DNA of 64,000 bases from Polytrichum commune (lineage: Eukaryota; Streptophyta; Polytrichopsida; Polytrichales; Polytrichaceae). Position numbers and translations under genes: made by a program. The stretch is from positions 25,110,001 through 25,174,000 of the forward strand of contig OX485806.1 in the NCBI GenBank assembly GCA_950295325.1, in the 5' to 3' direction. The notes under the pieces were generated by a model. It worked only from the letters and a program-made list of their open reading frames with translations, was not told the DNA's origin and did not search any database. This document shows, one piece after another, positions 1 through 11,885 of the stretch (position 1 is the first letter of the stretch; each line of letters starts with the position of its first letter).

Positions 1-1131
1 CTTTCATGGTCCATGATGTAAACTAGCCCTAAGGCATGCTTACTTTATTCGACTCCTCTTGAGCATTCAATGCCTCTACCATCCCATTTTCTTTATTTTA
101 TTCCAAAGTAGTTCCAACAATAATTTCTCACAATGATGAGGACCTTTCTCAAAATAGGAAGAAAAAAATAAATGTCAATTTTGAATGCACCAACATGAAT
201 GAGAGCCCATTCACCATACACTAATCATTATCAAGGACGGCCTTACAAATATGCAAGCATATGTTCCACGTAATAGACTTTACCACAAAAGGGTGGGATA
301 GTGGGCGAAACATAAGCAGAAATCCCAAGTTTCAATGTATTCGATTTTTGTATAGGTTTCCTCTTCCATGTTACGACCTTTGAATAAACACATGATCAAA
401 GAGTTTCCCTCTACTTCTTAGCCTTGCCAAAGTTTAATTTTGAGTTTGATTGTTTTCACTTGGGAACATATAAAATGAACTTAGGGACTTGGGAGCCGTA
501 AGGCGGGTGGGCCTAGCATCTCTATGTCTAGAGTATTTGTTGGAACATGAGAGTTTCCAGCTTACACACCAAAGACAAGATGCGCCTCCAAACACCAGAT
601 TATTGTCCCAACCTTATAGGTATAACTGTAATGTGTGCATATTCTAGCATTTGATTTCCCATCAACACTTCCATTTATTAAGATATATATGAGTTGTTTT
701 GTGTGTAAACATGCACCCCTCACAAGAATTATGTTTCTAGCAGCATTGCGAACAAAGTTTGTTTCATGCTAGTGTCCCTTGTTTATGGCAACGTAGGATT
801 TGTTGCACTCATGTTATGAGTCCATGAACAATGGGATAATAATACACCTTCAATAGGTTTGTGGATGATTCTCCCTACCTACTCACCGTATTAAACTCGG
901 GGCATGGTTATTCGGTCAAGATGTTTTGTTACATGAGCTTTTGGTCTATGATAAGTACCCTACCATTTTCACCTCGGCTTTTGTTTTCAAGCCAAAGGTG
1001 TTGCAATATCTATATACGTTGTCACACACATCGAGAAGGAAGATGTTGCATACCAAGAGAACCTCCTCTCTATCCAAATTGAAACAAGCCCTTTGTGAAG
1101 CTTGTGGCTAGTCCATCCCACTTGCTTCCTC

Positions 1132-1268
1132 CATTACTAATTTGGGGCTTTAAAGATCTACCTAATTACATTGTCGAATCACTATGAAAACTAAAGACTG
1201 ATTTATTCACCTCTATTGCATGACATTTTTGTGAGATAAATGTAAGATACGTTCATATGCAACAATCT
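1132..1268 (+). repeat. Dispersed repeat family R, copy 1
   Basis: The copy begins near an ACTAATTTGGGG-like block and ends in a block resembling GATAAATG...GTTCATATGCAA. The same order of blocks occurs near 5515-5650, 11690-11795, 27806-27915 and 35270-35395. The identity of the family is unknown. A decayed LTR or other retroelement piece is one possibility. Confidence 0.35.
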
Positions 1269-1397
1269 CTCCTTTAACAATCTACATGTGAATTAAAAAG
1301 AGGGTGCAACATGGAGCATAGCGTTGCATGTGTGATTCAATGTGTGATTTGAGTTGGAAGAGAAAGAGACAGGAGAATAAGGTTATGTGTAAAGTCT

Positions 1398-1545
1398 CTC
1401 AAAGAGGGATGAAACTGCGGGTTTGATCTTTCTTTGAGAACATTTTTTTTATTAATAGTTTGTTAGCTTGTCGTGTATCAAAGCTCATTTTCAAAATTAG
1501 GTGAAACTTTTGAGACCTCCATTTTTCACCTCAAAACTTTGAGAG
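1398..1545 (+). repeat. Left arm of a distant inverted repeat
   Basis: Shared blocks include a stretch around TTTGAGAAC, GTTAGCTTGT, and AAATTAGGTGAAACTTT. They recur in reverse complement near 4556-4700. Together the two arms bracket the CACTA MITE and the first pogo-like remnant. Confidence 0.45.
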
Positions 1546-1734
1546 AATTTTAGGATTTGAAATAACTTGGATTTGCATGGGACCCGTTGTCTTAAATATG
1601 ATATTGACTAGGATACATCCTAGCTTGACCCATCCATCCTAGTAGGACATCTTAGAAAGCCGATTTTTAATAGCCCAACAATAATTCTCATAAACTCAAG
1701 GATTGGGACTAAAGCCACCCACCCATGGTTTCAT

Positions 1735-2064
1735 CACTAGTAGAAAACTATGCCCAAAAGTACCGCAGCCGAAATTGGTTGCGGTTCCTTTGACCAACCT
1801 GATTTGCAGTCACTAAATAACTACATATTTTTCTTTTCATTTTGCGATTGCGACTTTCAATTTATTTTTGGCGTGTAATATACCGTTGGAAAGGTATTTT
1901 CATGGCCTTTCCAATGGTATATTACACGCCCCCAAATTCCTAAAACGTCAGTCGCTAAATCAAAAAACAAATTTACAGTCGTGTAGCGACTGCAGATCAG
2001 GCTGGTCAAAAGAATAATAGCCGATTTCGGCTGCGGTTCTTTTTGACATAGTTTTCTAATAGTG
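1735..2064. mobile_element. CACTA-type hairpin MITE
   Basis: The element starts CACTAGTAGAAAACTATG and ends with the near-perfect reverse complement, finishing CTAATAGTG. It is flanked by the direct repeat CAT (1732-1734 and 2065-2067). A 3-bp duplication and CACTA...TAGTG ends are the hallmarks of the CACTA/En-Spm superfamily. The whole 330 bp folds on itself: the terminal arms run beyond 40 bp, and the centre (1870-1930) is another palindrome. There is no coding capacity, so it is non-autonomous. Such hairpins are possible small-RNA sources; this is inference. Confidence 0.85.
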
Positions 2065-2636
2065 CATACGCTCTACTTTACGGATGATTATAATATTATC
2101 AACCAAAGATTGGTACGATTGAGGAATAAACTTGGAGTAGGACTTTGTTTCACACATAATAACATAACATTAGACTCTAACATGAACTTCAAGCTATTGG
2201 CTTCTCATTACCATGGACAAATGTCAAACCACCATGCACATTTCCACGCACACACAACAAATTATTATTTTCTATTTCATCTTTAAAAAGTATGCCATAT
2301 TCAATTTCATGAGTCTCTTGACCTTTCATCATACAAGGAGGTTCGAAAGGCTTTCTTTGGTAGAAAAGTACTCTTGGTCATCACCTTGTGTCACTTGGAG
2401 CCCCCCATCAGGCAAGGTGAGTTTAATAGGTCCAAAAAACTAAGGTGGGGGCCTAGTTATGATCTCCCAAAGGACACCTTGCATGTATAACGCCCCAGCA
2501 ACAGGACCCCGGGAATAAAGCTCTAACAAACTTAAATTGGACCCGCCAATGGGCCGGTCTACTTTGCAAGAAGCAAGTGCCGCTATATTGGAGTTATTTG
2601 CAAAGTAAAGGAGATGAAACCATGGGTCTAGTCATA
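2065..2636. other. Gene-free stretch
   Basis: Only accidental open frames are seen (2062-2286, 2213-2443). No repeat structure was recognised. Confidence 0.5.
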
Positions 2637-4227
2637 TTGTTCTCCCTCTTTAGTATGACACATTTTGGAAACACAAAAAGGTCATATTATCAAGGTGTCG
2701 TCTTCTCCTTAACATGACACATGGCGTAGTATCGAGGGAATACAAAAACATAAGCAATATGAGCTTAAAAATACATAGAACGAGTTAAAGCAATATAGAT
2801 GGTATGAAATAATAACTTATAACACTAAACAAATACAAATATTCTCAAGAACTCTTGAAATAGAAGTTCAAAGATCTTTGGTGGTGTCCACCCAAGTTAG
2901 CAATCCTCGTCTTATCTAAATTCCAAACTAGCGTTTGAAAACTAATCATTTCATTAACACCAAAATGTGAAGAGTTGTTTGATAAGAAATTAGACTACAA
3001 TGATGCATGACGTTCAGCATCGCTAAGCTTTACTGCAGGTGGAGCAACATCGTGCACATATATTGAATTGTAGATCAATTTTAAGATCGAATCCTTGTGC
3101 AAAATTGATTACCAAAGCAACATCCAACAACTCATCAATACCCAATTCTAGCTCAATGCTCTCTTCCCCTTCCATATGAATGTAAGTCTCGATTGACATC
3201 TCATCATCACCCAATCGCAATTTTGAAATCAGAGCACCAAGTTCGTCTAATTCTTCTTGCATTCCATTCTTCTTCCTTTCGTCAACTATGGCAAATTCAA
3301 CATTTCATGATGCAAGTAATATACGCGCGATCCTCAACAATTCCTAACTAACTGTGCATCCAACTCACTCCATACTTCAAAACTCCACATGGTAGCATGT
3401 CTGATATTGGGCATCACCTTCCTTAAGTCCTTCAATGTAGCATCATCATATTGTGATGAAACCCACTGCAAAAATTTCTTCTTGTACGGAATTTTGAAAG
3501 ATGCTATTATACGTTGATGCCATTATGCAACTTTGGCAGAGTAACAACATGTGAAGATGCGATATCCAAAATCATAATCACCTTTTGATTTTGGCATTTG
3601 AACTAATTGTTGAGCTACAAAATCCAAGCTTCAAATATATCCCCCTTCATCCAAGTTGTTTCATTTAAGTGCCGCCAAACATACTCATGAGGTTGCCCCC
3701 TCCCAAAACATTGTGGTTGCTTAGACATATAAATCACAAGCAACTTCAACTTATCAATCCTAGTTGAATTAACAGCTAGAGCAAGTGCTACACTCTCCTT
3801 CTGTAACTTTCGACCCTCACCTTCCTTTATGCTAATGTTTTATTAGGATGTGCTCTAAAATACAGTTTAATCTCATTTATGTTGTAACATCTACAGGCTC
3901 AAAATCTGACAAGAGAATAGGAAAGAGGCCACTCTAACCCTAATGAGGTTCATTCTACACTAATAACCCTAATTATCATTAAGTTCCCAATGATAAGTGA
4001 AGTTCCCAAGTGGTTTCCAAGTGAAAAGGGATGTATTTTAGATGTACATAACATAGATGAGGGGAATTTTAGCATTAAATACCTCTTTAATTTGACAAAA
4101 CGGAGATTCTAAATGTCATATTATCGAGTGTCGTAGTCATATAAAAGAGGGAGTTTTGAACCAAAAAGTTTGGTCGCGCAAAAATGTGTCATAATATCAA
4201 GGGTGTCATATTAACGAGGTTAGACTG
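2637..4227 (-). mobile_element. Pogo-like (Tc1/mariner) transposon remnant, copy 1
   Basis: The right end (about 4190-4227) reads ...TTAACGAGGTTAGACTG followed by TA, which is the reverse complement of a pogo/Tigger-type terminus. A diverged matching end lies near 2637-2662. Between them, minus-strand fragments match the other two copies in this window. These include a piece at 3023-3262 with a LRLGDDEMSIETYI-like segment, which corresponds to LNLRSEEISIKEYV in copy 2. A second piece near 3830-3850 resembles the pogo HPNKTL segment. Stops and frameshifts abound, so it cannot encode an active transposase. The exact left boundary is uncertain. Confidence 0.6.
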
Positions 4228-4229
4228 TA

Positions 4230-4356
4230 ACATCATTCAAATCTAGAACAATGTTTTGTGGGATTGGCAGTATTCCACGGAATATTTACCACATTCAAAC
4301 TGAATGTGTGGAATGTTATAAGTCCCACAAAACATTATTATGAATATGAATAATGT
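4230..4356. mobile_element. Stowaway-like MITE, family F, copy 1
   Basis: The termini ACATCATTCA...GAATAATGT lie between TA dinucleotides (4228-4229 and 4357-4358). The element is palindromic over most of its length, with GTTTTGTGGGA and TCCCACAAAAC blocks. The left TA is also the right target duplication of the pogo-like remnant, so one element inserted at the edge of the other. A better copy is at 32677-32816. Confidence 0.7.
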
Positions 4357-4555
4357 TATGGCCTAACCCTTAGTTTGTGATAATTAATACAAAGATATCC
4401 AAGTTTTCTTAATGTATGAATTACCATACACAAGGAGTGGTGTCAAGCTATTAAAAATGGCTTTATAGTTTGTTCCACTAAGATAGGTGAGTCAAGTTAG
4501 CCTTGCATAGGCCGATTCAGAATTTGGGACGAGGTATCCCATGTTTATACCCTAA

Positions 4556-4700
4556 TTTAGATCTCTACATTCTTTCAAAGTTTGAGAGGTTGGAAGAGGT
4601 CCCCAAAGTTTCACCTAATTTCAAAATAGGCTCTCCAATGTACAACAAGCTAACGAGCTCTTAGTATAAAGTTTTCTCAAAGAATGATCAAACCACAGTT
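4556..4700 (-). repeat. Right arm of a distant inverted repeat
   Basis: This is the reverse-complement counterpart of 1398-1545, with blocks AAAGTTTCACCTAATTT, ACAAGCTAACGAGC and TTCTCAAAGAATGATCAAAC. Arm similarity is visible but imperfect. Confidence 0.45.
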
Positions 4701-5511
4701 TGAGGAACTTTACAAATAACTCTATCATATACATACGTTTGCCTTTAGAGGATGTGGGGTCTCAATATACAACCGAATACACAAATATGTGGGCTTCACC
4801 AAGTTCATGTATCATATATCTATATATTAATGTGTTAAAAACCTTATCATATACATTCAAGTCTTATGTCAAGGAGAGAATAAAAATATACTCATACTAG
4901 ACATCAATGATCAAAGTGCAATGTATGTATTTGCATCCAAGGGCACCTAGGCTGCGTATTTGAATTAAATCTTCAATAACAACAAAGTGTTAAACTTATT
5001 CAGATAATGCGCATAAAGAATAAGGTGATAAATTCATATAGGATCCTTTTTGACATGATTAACTAAAATTGAATGTATGTAGCTCAAATACTCTGCCTTT
5101 TTTTTTTATTGGGGAGGCCCATTATAGGCCTAGTAGACGTAGGGATTAACATACAACAAAGCAACTTGAACCAATGAACGAGGAGATCTGAACCAACTAA
5201 TGTATACAAATGAACCAATTGAGTTTGAGAAATAACTAGTTGAAGCTCAAGACTTCAAGGAAAATCATTGATCATTTGAGAATAATATGTAAAATATACC
5301 TCAAATTAATGGACACAAATGGAATATGTCAACATGTAACTAATTGGTCTTGGAAACACTTGGATGTCGACCGATTATGCCCAAAAATCTCTTTGGACAC
5401 TAGCTTGAATGGAGAGAATAAATTATTGCATACAATCAAACTTCTCCTCTAACAACCATAACAACTTTATCTTATAAAGTTTGTGGTTGATTTGTTATCA
5501 TGACTTGGACC

Positions 5512-5650
5512 ATACTAGTTTGGGGTCTTTAAAGCTAATAATAGTCTAAAATCAAAAGTGAAAATAACCTTTGGGATGCATGCTAATTCAAGGCTCTTAT
5601 TTTGGATAAATGAGGAGAGATATGTTCATACGCCATCACTCCCCCAAAAG
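5512..5650 (+). repeat. Dispersed repeat family R, copy 2
   Basis: Blocks CTAGTTTGGGGTCTTTAAAG and GGATAAATGAGGAGAGATA, then ATGTTCATACG, are in the same order and spacing class as the other copies. The preceding part (about 5400-5510) also resembles 1040-1130, so these two copies share a longer unit. Confidence 0.4.
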
Positions 5651-7522
5651 CAATTTCATTAGTTGTTGTGCCCAACAACATTGTGCTAAGGGCCTCTAAC
5701 AATGTGATTCTTTTGTAAAGAGTGGAGACACATGCAACTCTTAACCTTAAAGGACCACGGGTGTCTTTATGCGGGATAGTTTACGATTTGGGTGTACCCC
5801 CTCTTACAAGCGTTAAAATGACACTTTCTTTTGTGCTATGGTATTCAAAGTCATCATGCCATTTTAAGCACAATTGTAGAGCCTTGAAGGAGAAGACCAT
5901 TTTCATTTGTAAGCCTAGTTGCCAACTACTAAAGAAGGATATTAATAACACTAGGACCACTTCCAATTGAAGAAAGAATGGTCTTACCTTGTAATCACTT
6001 TGAGACCACTTCCCATTTATCCAATAGGCGCCCCTTATGCGAAGTGTTTAACACAAGACATGTTTGTTTGAATGTAGTAGATTATTGTTTCACACATCAT
6101 ATGTCACCCAAATAGGCACACGAAAGTGTCATTCTAAGCACACACAAATCTCAAAATGTGTGTGTGTGCATCTCTCTCTCTCTCTCAACCACTTTACAAA
6201 TCATAGATTTTGTACTTTGACTAGAGATCCTTGGAGCACACAAATTCCGTTTGCAAATTCCTCGTTGATGCATTCTTCATCATTCAAAAGTAGGACAAGT
6301 CCTTTGGCTTTGTGATCCAACATTCATATTCATTTGTGAAGTTGGGAAGTGCCCACAAGAGACACACATACCTTTAAGGTTTTGGGTTTGCGGTCGTGGA
6401 TGGGTATTATCCGACATTTTGCTTTGATTTGATGGCATGGCTGACACCTTAGAAAGCAACACATGCTTCAAAAATGGCACACGAATCTAATATAAAGGAC
6501 ACCCATCATCGAGTCAATGAAGTTTGACCCTCTCCCAAATATGCAAATGGACTCTAAATTCGAGAATTCAAAACTTTGCATGGTTGTATTGCAGTCCCAT
6601 TATTCTTTGAATGAAGTCAAAGGGATTGTATTGCACAGTTGGTGGACAATGAGCCATTTTGAGCCAATCGAGGGTCAAACATCTTGTCATCCTAAAAAAT
6701 TCTCATAAGCCAATGCTAGGTAGTGGAGACTTAAAGAAATTAGGGCTTCAAAAATCATGTCGGAGGGTGTGGGGGGCAACTGAAAGCGTACGATGGAAGC
6801 CTTAATTTACACTAGATGATGACTTTTCATAAAATTGAAAATGTCACCATTGCAACAAGAGATATATATCCAACAAGAGATGTAAATCTAGTTTCTATCA
6901 TTTTCAATCATAAGACCGACCAACAATATTCCATGCATACATTTTCATAGTATCTAAAGTTCATGATTCTATTTAAAACTTGAAACTTACATGAGAAATG
7001 TTTACATCAATTGTGGCTATTATATGACTAACTTAATTGTTATGGTGGCTTTACGATGGGGTCCAAGACCATAGTAATTCCAAATCAAGCGATCTTAATG
7101 GTCAAGAGCAATATTTTGGACCCAATGAGTTTACACTAGGATCAAAGTCCAAGGCATGGAGAAAACATAAAATATATGATGATGGTGATGGTGATGTGAG
7201 ATCGATTTCCCACCAAATCTTGACGGTCCCACCTCAAACACACCTCTTGGTTAAAAAACCAGTCTTCAAACTTGGGTCTAATCTTGAGTCCAAGAATGAG
7301 GTCCATCAAGGGATGTTTTGGACCCCAACAAGTTTCTTGGACATGGACCCTAATGTAAACCCCCACCCTTAGTAGTGTGTGTGTGTGCAAACAATGCCTT
7401 GGACTGATTCCCGTGTATGCAACTTGGTCGTGCATGCAACGCAAAGGAAGTGATAAGGATGTGGGCTTTAGTATGTGGCCATCCATTGTCCTAGTCATTG
7501 AGCAAGTTCTTTGCAACATGAT

Positions 7523-7618
7523 TGTTGGCAAAAAGGAAGGAGGTGACCAAGTTGCCTCGAACTTGGTCATGCATGTCATGTACCAAGCATGTTTCAAACC
7601 TATCCTCTCACAACCTTG
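7523..7618 (+). repeat. Direct repeat, unit 1
   Basis: Shares blocks GGAGGTGACC, AACTTGGTCATGCATG and ACCA.GCATGTT with 8236-8335. The two are diverged, roughly three quarters identical by eye. Confidence 0.5.
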
Positions 7619-7859
7619 AATCGCAACCATCCACAATGATAGAGACTAGATAGATTATCCTATGTAGTGAGGGTGAGCTAAGAGTGAGTGTGGGAAAATA
7701 GGGAAGGTGATACTAAATTCTTTAGGCTATGAAATCGGTGCCAACAAAACATATAAGGTTTTTGGGAGCCCAAAGTGTCAAAAGTGTCGGAGACTCTCCA
7801 TACAAGCTCTCTTCACCTTCTTGGTGTCAGGAGATTCTTCCGGAGCGAGTGGCGGCAAC

Positions 7860-7860
<1 letters not shown>

Positions 7861-7890
<30 letters not shown>
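7861..7890 (+). repeat. (AAG)n microsatellite
   Basis: An uninterrupted run of about ten AAG units. Confidence 0.9.
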
Positions 7891-8235
7891 CCTCTTTGAA
7901 CTCATCAAAACGAATTATGCACTCTACAGACACCTTGGAACATGCACTAGTTTTCTTGAAAGGTGTGATAAATGAACATGTATTTATGAATCTAGCATCA
8001 CTTGATAAAAATTCCAACCCTCGTTCGTTTTGAGATGCGACGAAAATAATGTGTGTTTCCGGAATTAGTTCCATACGCATTAAACGGGATAATCAACGTA
8101 AGTATGCTATGATATCAAATAGTAAACTTTCAATTCTCTCAAACATCTTAGTCTATATATTTCATATCGTTCACTCACACATGTGATTCATTGCAATCCT
8201 CGCATTTAAATCCGCTTCATAATTCTTGCACCATG

Positions 8236-8335
8236 ATGGTGACAAAAGCAAGGAGGTGACCGACTTGGGCTCCAACTTGGTCATGCATGCCAATATACCA
8301 AACATGTTCCATACATTTCCTACCACACGTTACCA
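8236..8335 (+). repeat. Direct repeat, unit 2
   Basis: Counterpart of 7523-7618, about 710 bp away in the same orientation. Confidence 0.5.
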
Positions 8336-8838
8336 TATACAATGAGCGAGAATATGTTATTCATAAACTTTCCAAAATGTCGATCTATTTTTCATCTTCC
8401 TCACTCACATGTATTGGAAGTCTCACGCATAAAACCCCTCACATGTAAATTAGCTAATCAAGGACCCATGCCATAGTGGCATGTTGCACCGGTGCCATGC
8501 ATAAGAGTTAATGATCCATACCATTTCCGCACCGTATACTCAATATGTCATTATTGACAGCCGATCATTTTGGTAGTAGGTTGAATGACAACCTCCAACG
8601 CAATGACCATTCAATGTCTTCAAAATGTCTAGTATACTTTTTTGTACCCTACGGTGGCCTACTTGATGAGAGGATGACAATGGGCACCTTTTGTTTATGA
8701 ACCCTTGCCTTATTCAAACAACTCCACAAAATGTGTCCAAGTCCAAATTTATTATGTGAAGATTTTGGGTCGTTGACGAGGTCCTAATATGTGGGCCTTG
8801 TTCCACTTTTGGGGTCATTAGTGCGAGGAGCCAATCCT

Positions 8839-8878
8839 TATATATATATATAGAGAGAGAGAGATATATATATATATA
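8839..8878 (+). repeat. (TA)n(GA)n(TA)n microsatellite
   Basis: A TA tract, then a GA tract, then a second TA tract. Confidence 0.9.
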
Positions 8879-10710
8879 GCAATGAATGGAAGCAAGGGTT
8901 GACGGAGGGGTATGGAAGCTTGAAGGGGGGAATGGACTTTTCTTTGAGAGTAGGAGCAATGTGTTTGTGGGAACCCTTGCTAATTCCTATCCGTACAAAA
9001 TTGTCTTCATAAATAATTGCACATGCAAATCATGGACTAAAAAATAGTCCAATGTATGGATATAACAATTCTGAACTCCTAGAGTAAATTGACTCATTGC
9101 ATACATGTGTTTTATTCTTAGGAATGATGGGGGATGACAATGACACCATGGGGGGACAACACCCATCTCATGTTTGTTTTTTTGTTACCCAAACACATGT
9201 TAAATATTATGACAAATTAAGTAGATGCGATGATGACAAATTAAGTAGAGACCGCTTATGGTTATATCTTGAACAATGATGTGGTTGTAAAACCAAATTC
9301 AATGATGCATTTGACAATTTAGGCCACCAATGTAGCATTCTTATGTTGAAAGTAGTTGTATGTGTTTTGCGTTCCTTCAATGAGTGAGTTCTAGACTATG
9401 GACGATTCATTGCACATCGCAAATCATGGTTCGTCATGGCCACTTATGCATTATCTTGATTACATGACATGTAGTTAATGATCCCCACTTATCGATTGCA
9501 ATGTAGGGGTTACATGTCCTTTACTCAATAGTACAATCCTACCTTAAAAATATGACATATATGAGAAACGACAAAACGTTTAATCATCATAGAGTTGCAA
9601 TTTGAATAATACGACATTTCATGCCTAATTATTATACGTTTGGACCTTGATTTACACTCACCTCAATACTACAATTAAACCTCCGTCAATATAACCCTTT
9701 AATGTGAGTTTACTAGAATATTATGATTGCAACAATGCAATACAACACTTCGAGACATTGGTATTTCATAGTTTGTGTGATTTACAAAGAATAATGGTGA
9801 TAGTGTAGTGGAAAGCTTGAAGTTTTTGAGTGGAACCTTGGGAAACATAAACGAGACCTTTACATGTACTCTTCCCTCGAACCATAAGCCCACTCATTTA
9901 TCACACGTACAATTCGTGTCGTAATGAGTTACCCACTGCAACAATGTTACTGACTACATGCGCATGTGCAAATCCCAATATCAAAGGCTTTTATGGTGAG
10001 TTATATGAATTATTATCTTATTCACTTAAATGTAAGGTGAGTGACACATATCTAAAGTTGACCTCCACCTAATACTAACATATAAGTACATATCCAAGTC
10101 CGAAATACATGTATCCAAAATGAAACCATTTGTGGATATCCATGAGTAGCTCTTCAAAAATTCAAAATACATTAAAATTGCTTTCATAACAACTAACATA
10201 ACATTCATGTTTTGGTTACATGAAGTTTGGAGTGCATTGAGGAGTCTTATTTTGTGTAACACATGTCTTATAATCTTAGAATGTTTAATGGACACCGTTA
10301 GCATATAAGTCTTAAAAACACACTTCTTGCACAACCAATAAAATTACAACTTTTTCATCAACATTGGAGCCTTTGAAAACCAATCTTAACTTAGAAGGTC
10401 CATTCATCGGCACGGTAAATGTTGATAAACAAACACCACCAATTGTTTTTGCTTTGTGATGTTCAACAATATGAACAAATGTTAGGTTGTCTTGTGATGG
10501 AAAAAAACATTAAAAAGTAAATGCCTAAGATATTTTGGAAAAGTAACACTTGTTAGAAAGTTCAACAAAATGAGGGTCGCCGCGATGGACACTCCACCAA
10601 ATGATCTAGGCAATAGGAAGGTTAGTTCGACTAAAAGAGGCTTGATTGGTGTATAACCATAAAGAAATTCATCGAGGCTTCTTTAAGTACTTGGCAAAGC
10701 ATTTGGCATA

Positions 10711-10946
10711 TGAACCTTATCGCATGACACTAGTGTCCCAAATAAATCGGAGTTTCTTTAATGATTGGTTTTGCGGTTGTAAGTGATTGAAAATAAAATA
10801 AACTTTGAACATCATAGCGTGTAGAAGACGTCGAGATAATCTCAATGCCGCTTTGATTGCCTACAGTTGATCATTTTTGACATCAACAAGAGTTTGAAGG
10901 TTTAACTGGTGTCTTATGAGACACTAGTGTCCCGCCATAAGGTTCA
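10711..10946. mobile_element. Stowaway-like MITE, TGAACCTTAT family
   Basis: The terminal inverted repeats begin TGAACCTTAT and continue with GACACTAGTGTC. TA lies on both sides (10709-10710 and 10947-10948). It is about 236 bp long with no coding capacity. Only one copy was recognised in the window. Confidence 0.6.
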
Positions 10947-10950
10947 TATG

Positions 10951-11224
10951 TTAGTTTTATTATTGCTCATGTAAATAATAATGTAGTTTATTGGATATCT
11001 AAAGGCATGGTTATAGAAACAATCATTTCATGATTTTCTTCCTTGAGGGTCCACTTTGTCTGCGACTGTCTCTCAAGTGGTTGTTCCTTACATTTTTCAA
11101 CCCGCTAGAAGTTTACACATCAGTTTGTGGCTATGATCAAGGGTAATTTCTTTCTCTCACCAATTTACCTCAGTTTCTACTCACAACAAACAAACAAACA
11201 AACAAACAAAATTCAACCTACCTA
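10951..11224. other. Gene-free stretch
   Basis: Holds a short (CAAA)n tract near 11190-11210. Nothing else was recognised. Confidence 0.5.
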
Positions 11225-11325
11225 ACATCAAGCATCACATGGATATTCAAAATGTGGGAATATCCAAAAACATTATGTGGAATATTGTGAGTCCCACATA
11301 AAATTGTTAAGTATTTGAATAATGT
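11225..11325. mobile_element. Stowaway-like MITE, family F, copy 3 (degraded)
   Basis: The right end matches the family (GTCCCACATAAAATTG...TTGAATAATGT then TA). The left end is diverged or truncated. Confidence 0.5.
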
Positions 11326-11510
11326 TATGAACTAGTGAACACTCAAACATATGTTTATGATTAAGATAAGTGACTAAATCAAACTACACCAATGTAGTTG
11401 CAATGAAGTCAACACAAACAATCACATGACAATGTGGAATATAATATTGTAATTCACGATTCTCTTAGTCACCCAATTTCCACACAATCCCATAAGTTTA
11501 TAGGGAGGGC

Positions 11511-11514
<4 letters not shown>

Positions 11515-11541
<27 letters not shown>
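11515..11541 (+). repeat. (GA)n microsatellite
   Basis: A pure GA tract. Confidence 0.9.
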
Positions 11542-11545
<4 letters not shown>

Positions 11546-11689
11546 TCTCCTCCAACATTCATCCAACATTCATCCAACGTGAAAAGACATGAAATAAGTT
11601 GCCACCCAAAAGTTACTACTTTTGAGTAATCAATGCAAAAACAGTCCACGTGTTTAAGATCATTTGACACCAAAGTTGGGTTCAAAGAC

Positions 11690-11795
11690 CCTAAATTAAT
11701 CTACTTAGCCCAAGTCATTTGAGATAAATCAGCCACAACCCTATAAGCAATAAGTTTAGGATGGATGAGAGGTACATTCATATGCGATAATTCCC
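11690..11795 (+). repeat. Dispersed repeat family R, copy 3
   Basis: Ends in GGATGAGAGGTACATTCATA and continues TGCGATAA, matching the 3' block of the other copies. The 5' block is diverged. Confidence 0.35.
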
Positions 11796-11885
11796 TCTCA
11801 CTTTGGTCTTGTGATGGGGGACATCCGATCCATTGGTTACAGATGGGCCGGTTGGCTTTGAGGAAACAATCGCTTCAAGTTCCAA

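Larger units (their letters stand above)
1..1734. other. Gene-free stretch, repeat-derived
   Basis: No reading frame here has recognisable protein features. The open frames at 861-1111 are short and look accidental. The stretch contains one copy of a dispersed repeat (about 1132-1268) and a segment at about 1398-1545 that recurs inverted at about 4556-4700. Confidence 0.6.
4701..10706. other. Gene-free stretch of about 6 kb
   Basis: No supported gene was found. The longest open frame (7142-7636, minus, 164 codons) has no recognisable domain. The stretch contains a family R copy, a direct repeat pair (7523-7618 and 8236-8335), an AAG microsatellite and a TA/GA microsatellite. Confidence 0.55.

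Noticed and set aside
7142-7636. Minus-strand open frame of 164 codons.
   Set aside because: No recognisable domain, no splice-linked partner, and it overlaps a repeat shared with 8236-8335.
11500-11545. CRISPR-like or regulatory array in the GA tracts.
   Set aside because: Simple dinucleotide repeats with no spacer structure, and the window is plant nuclear DNA.
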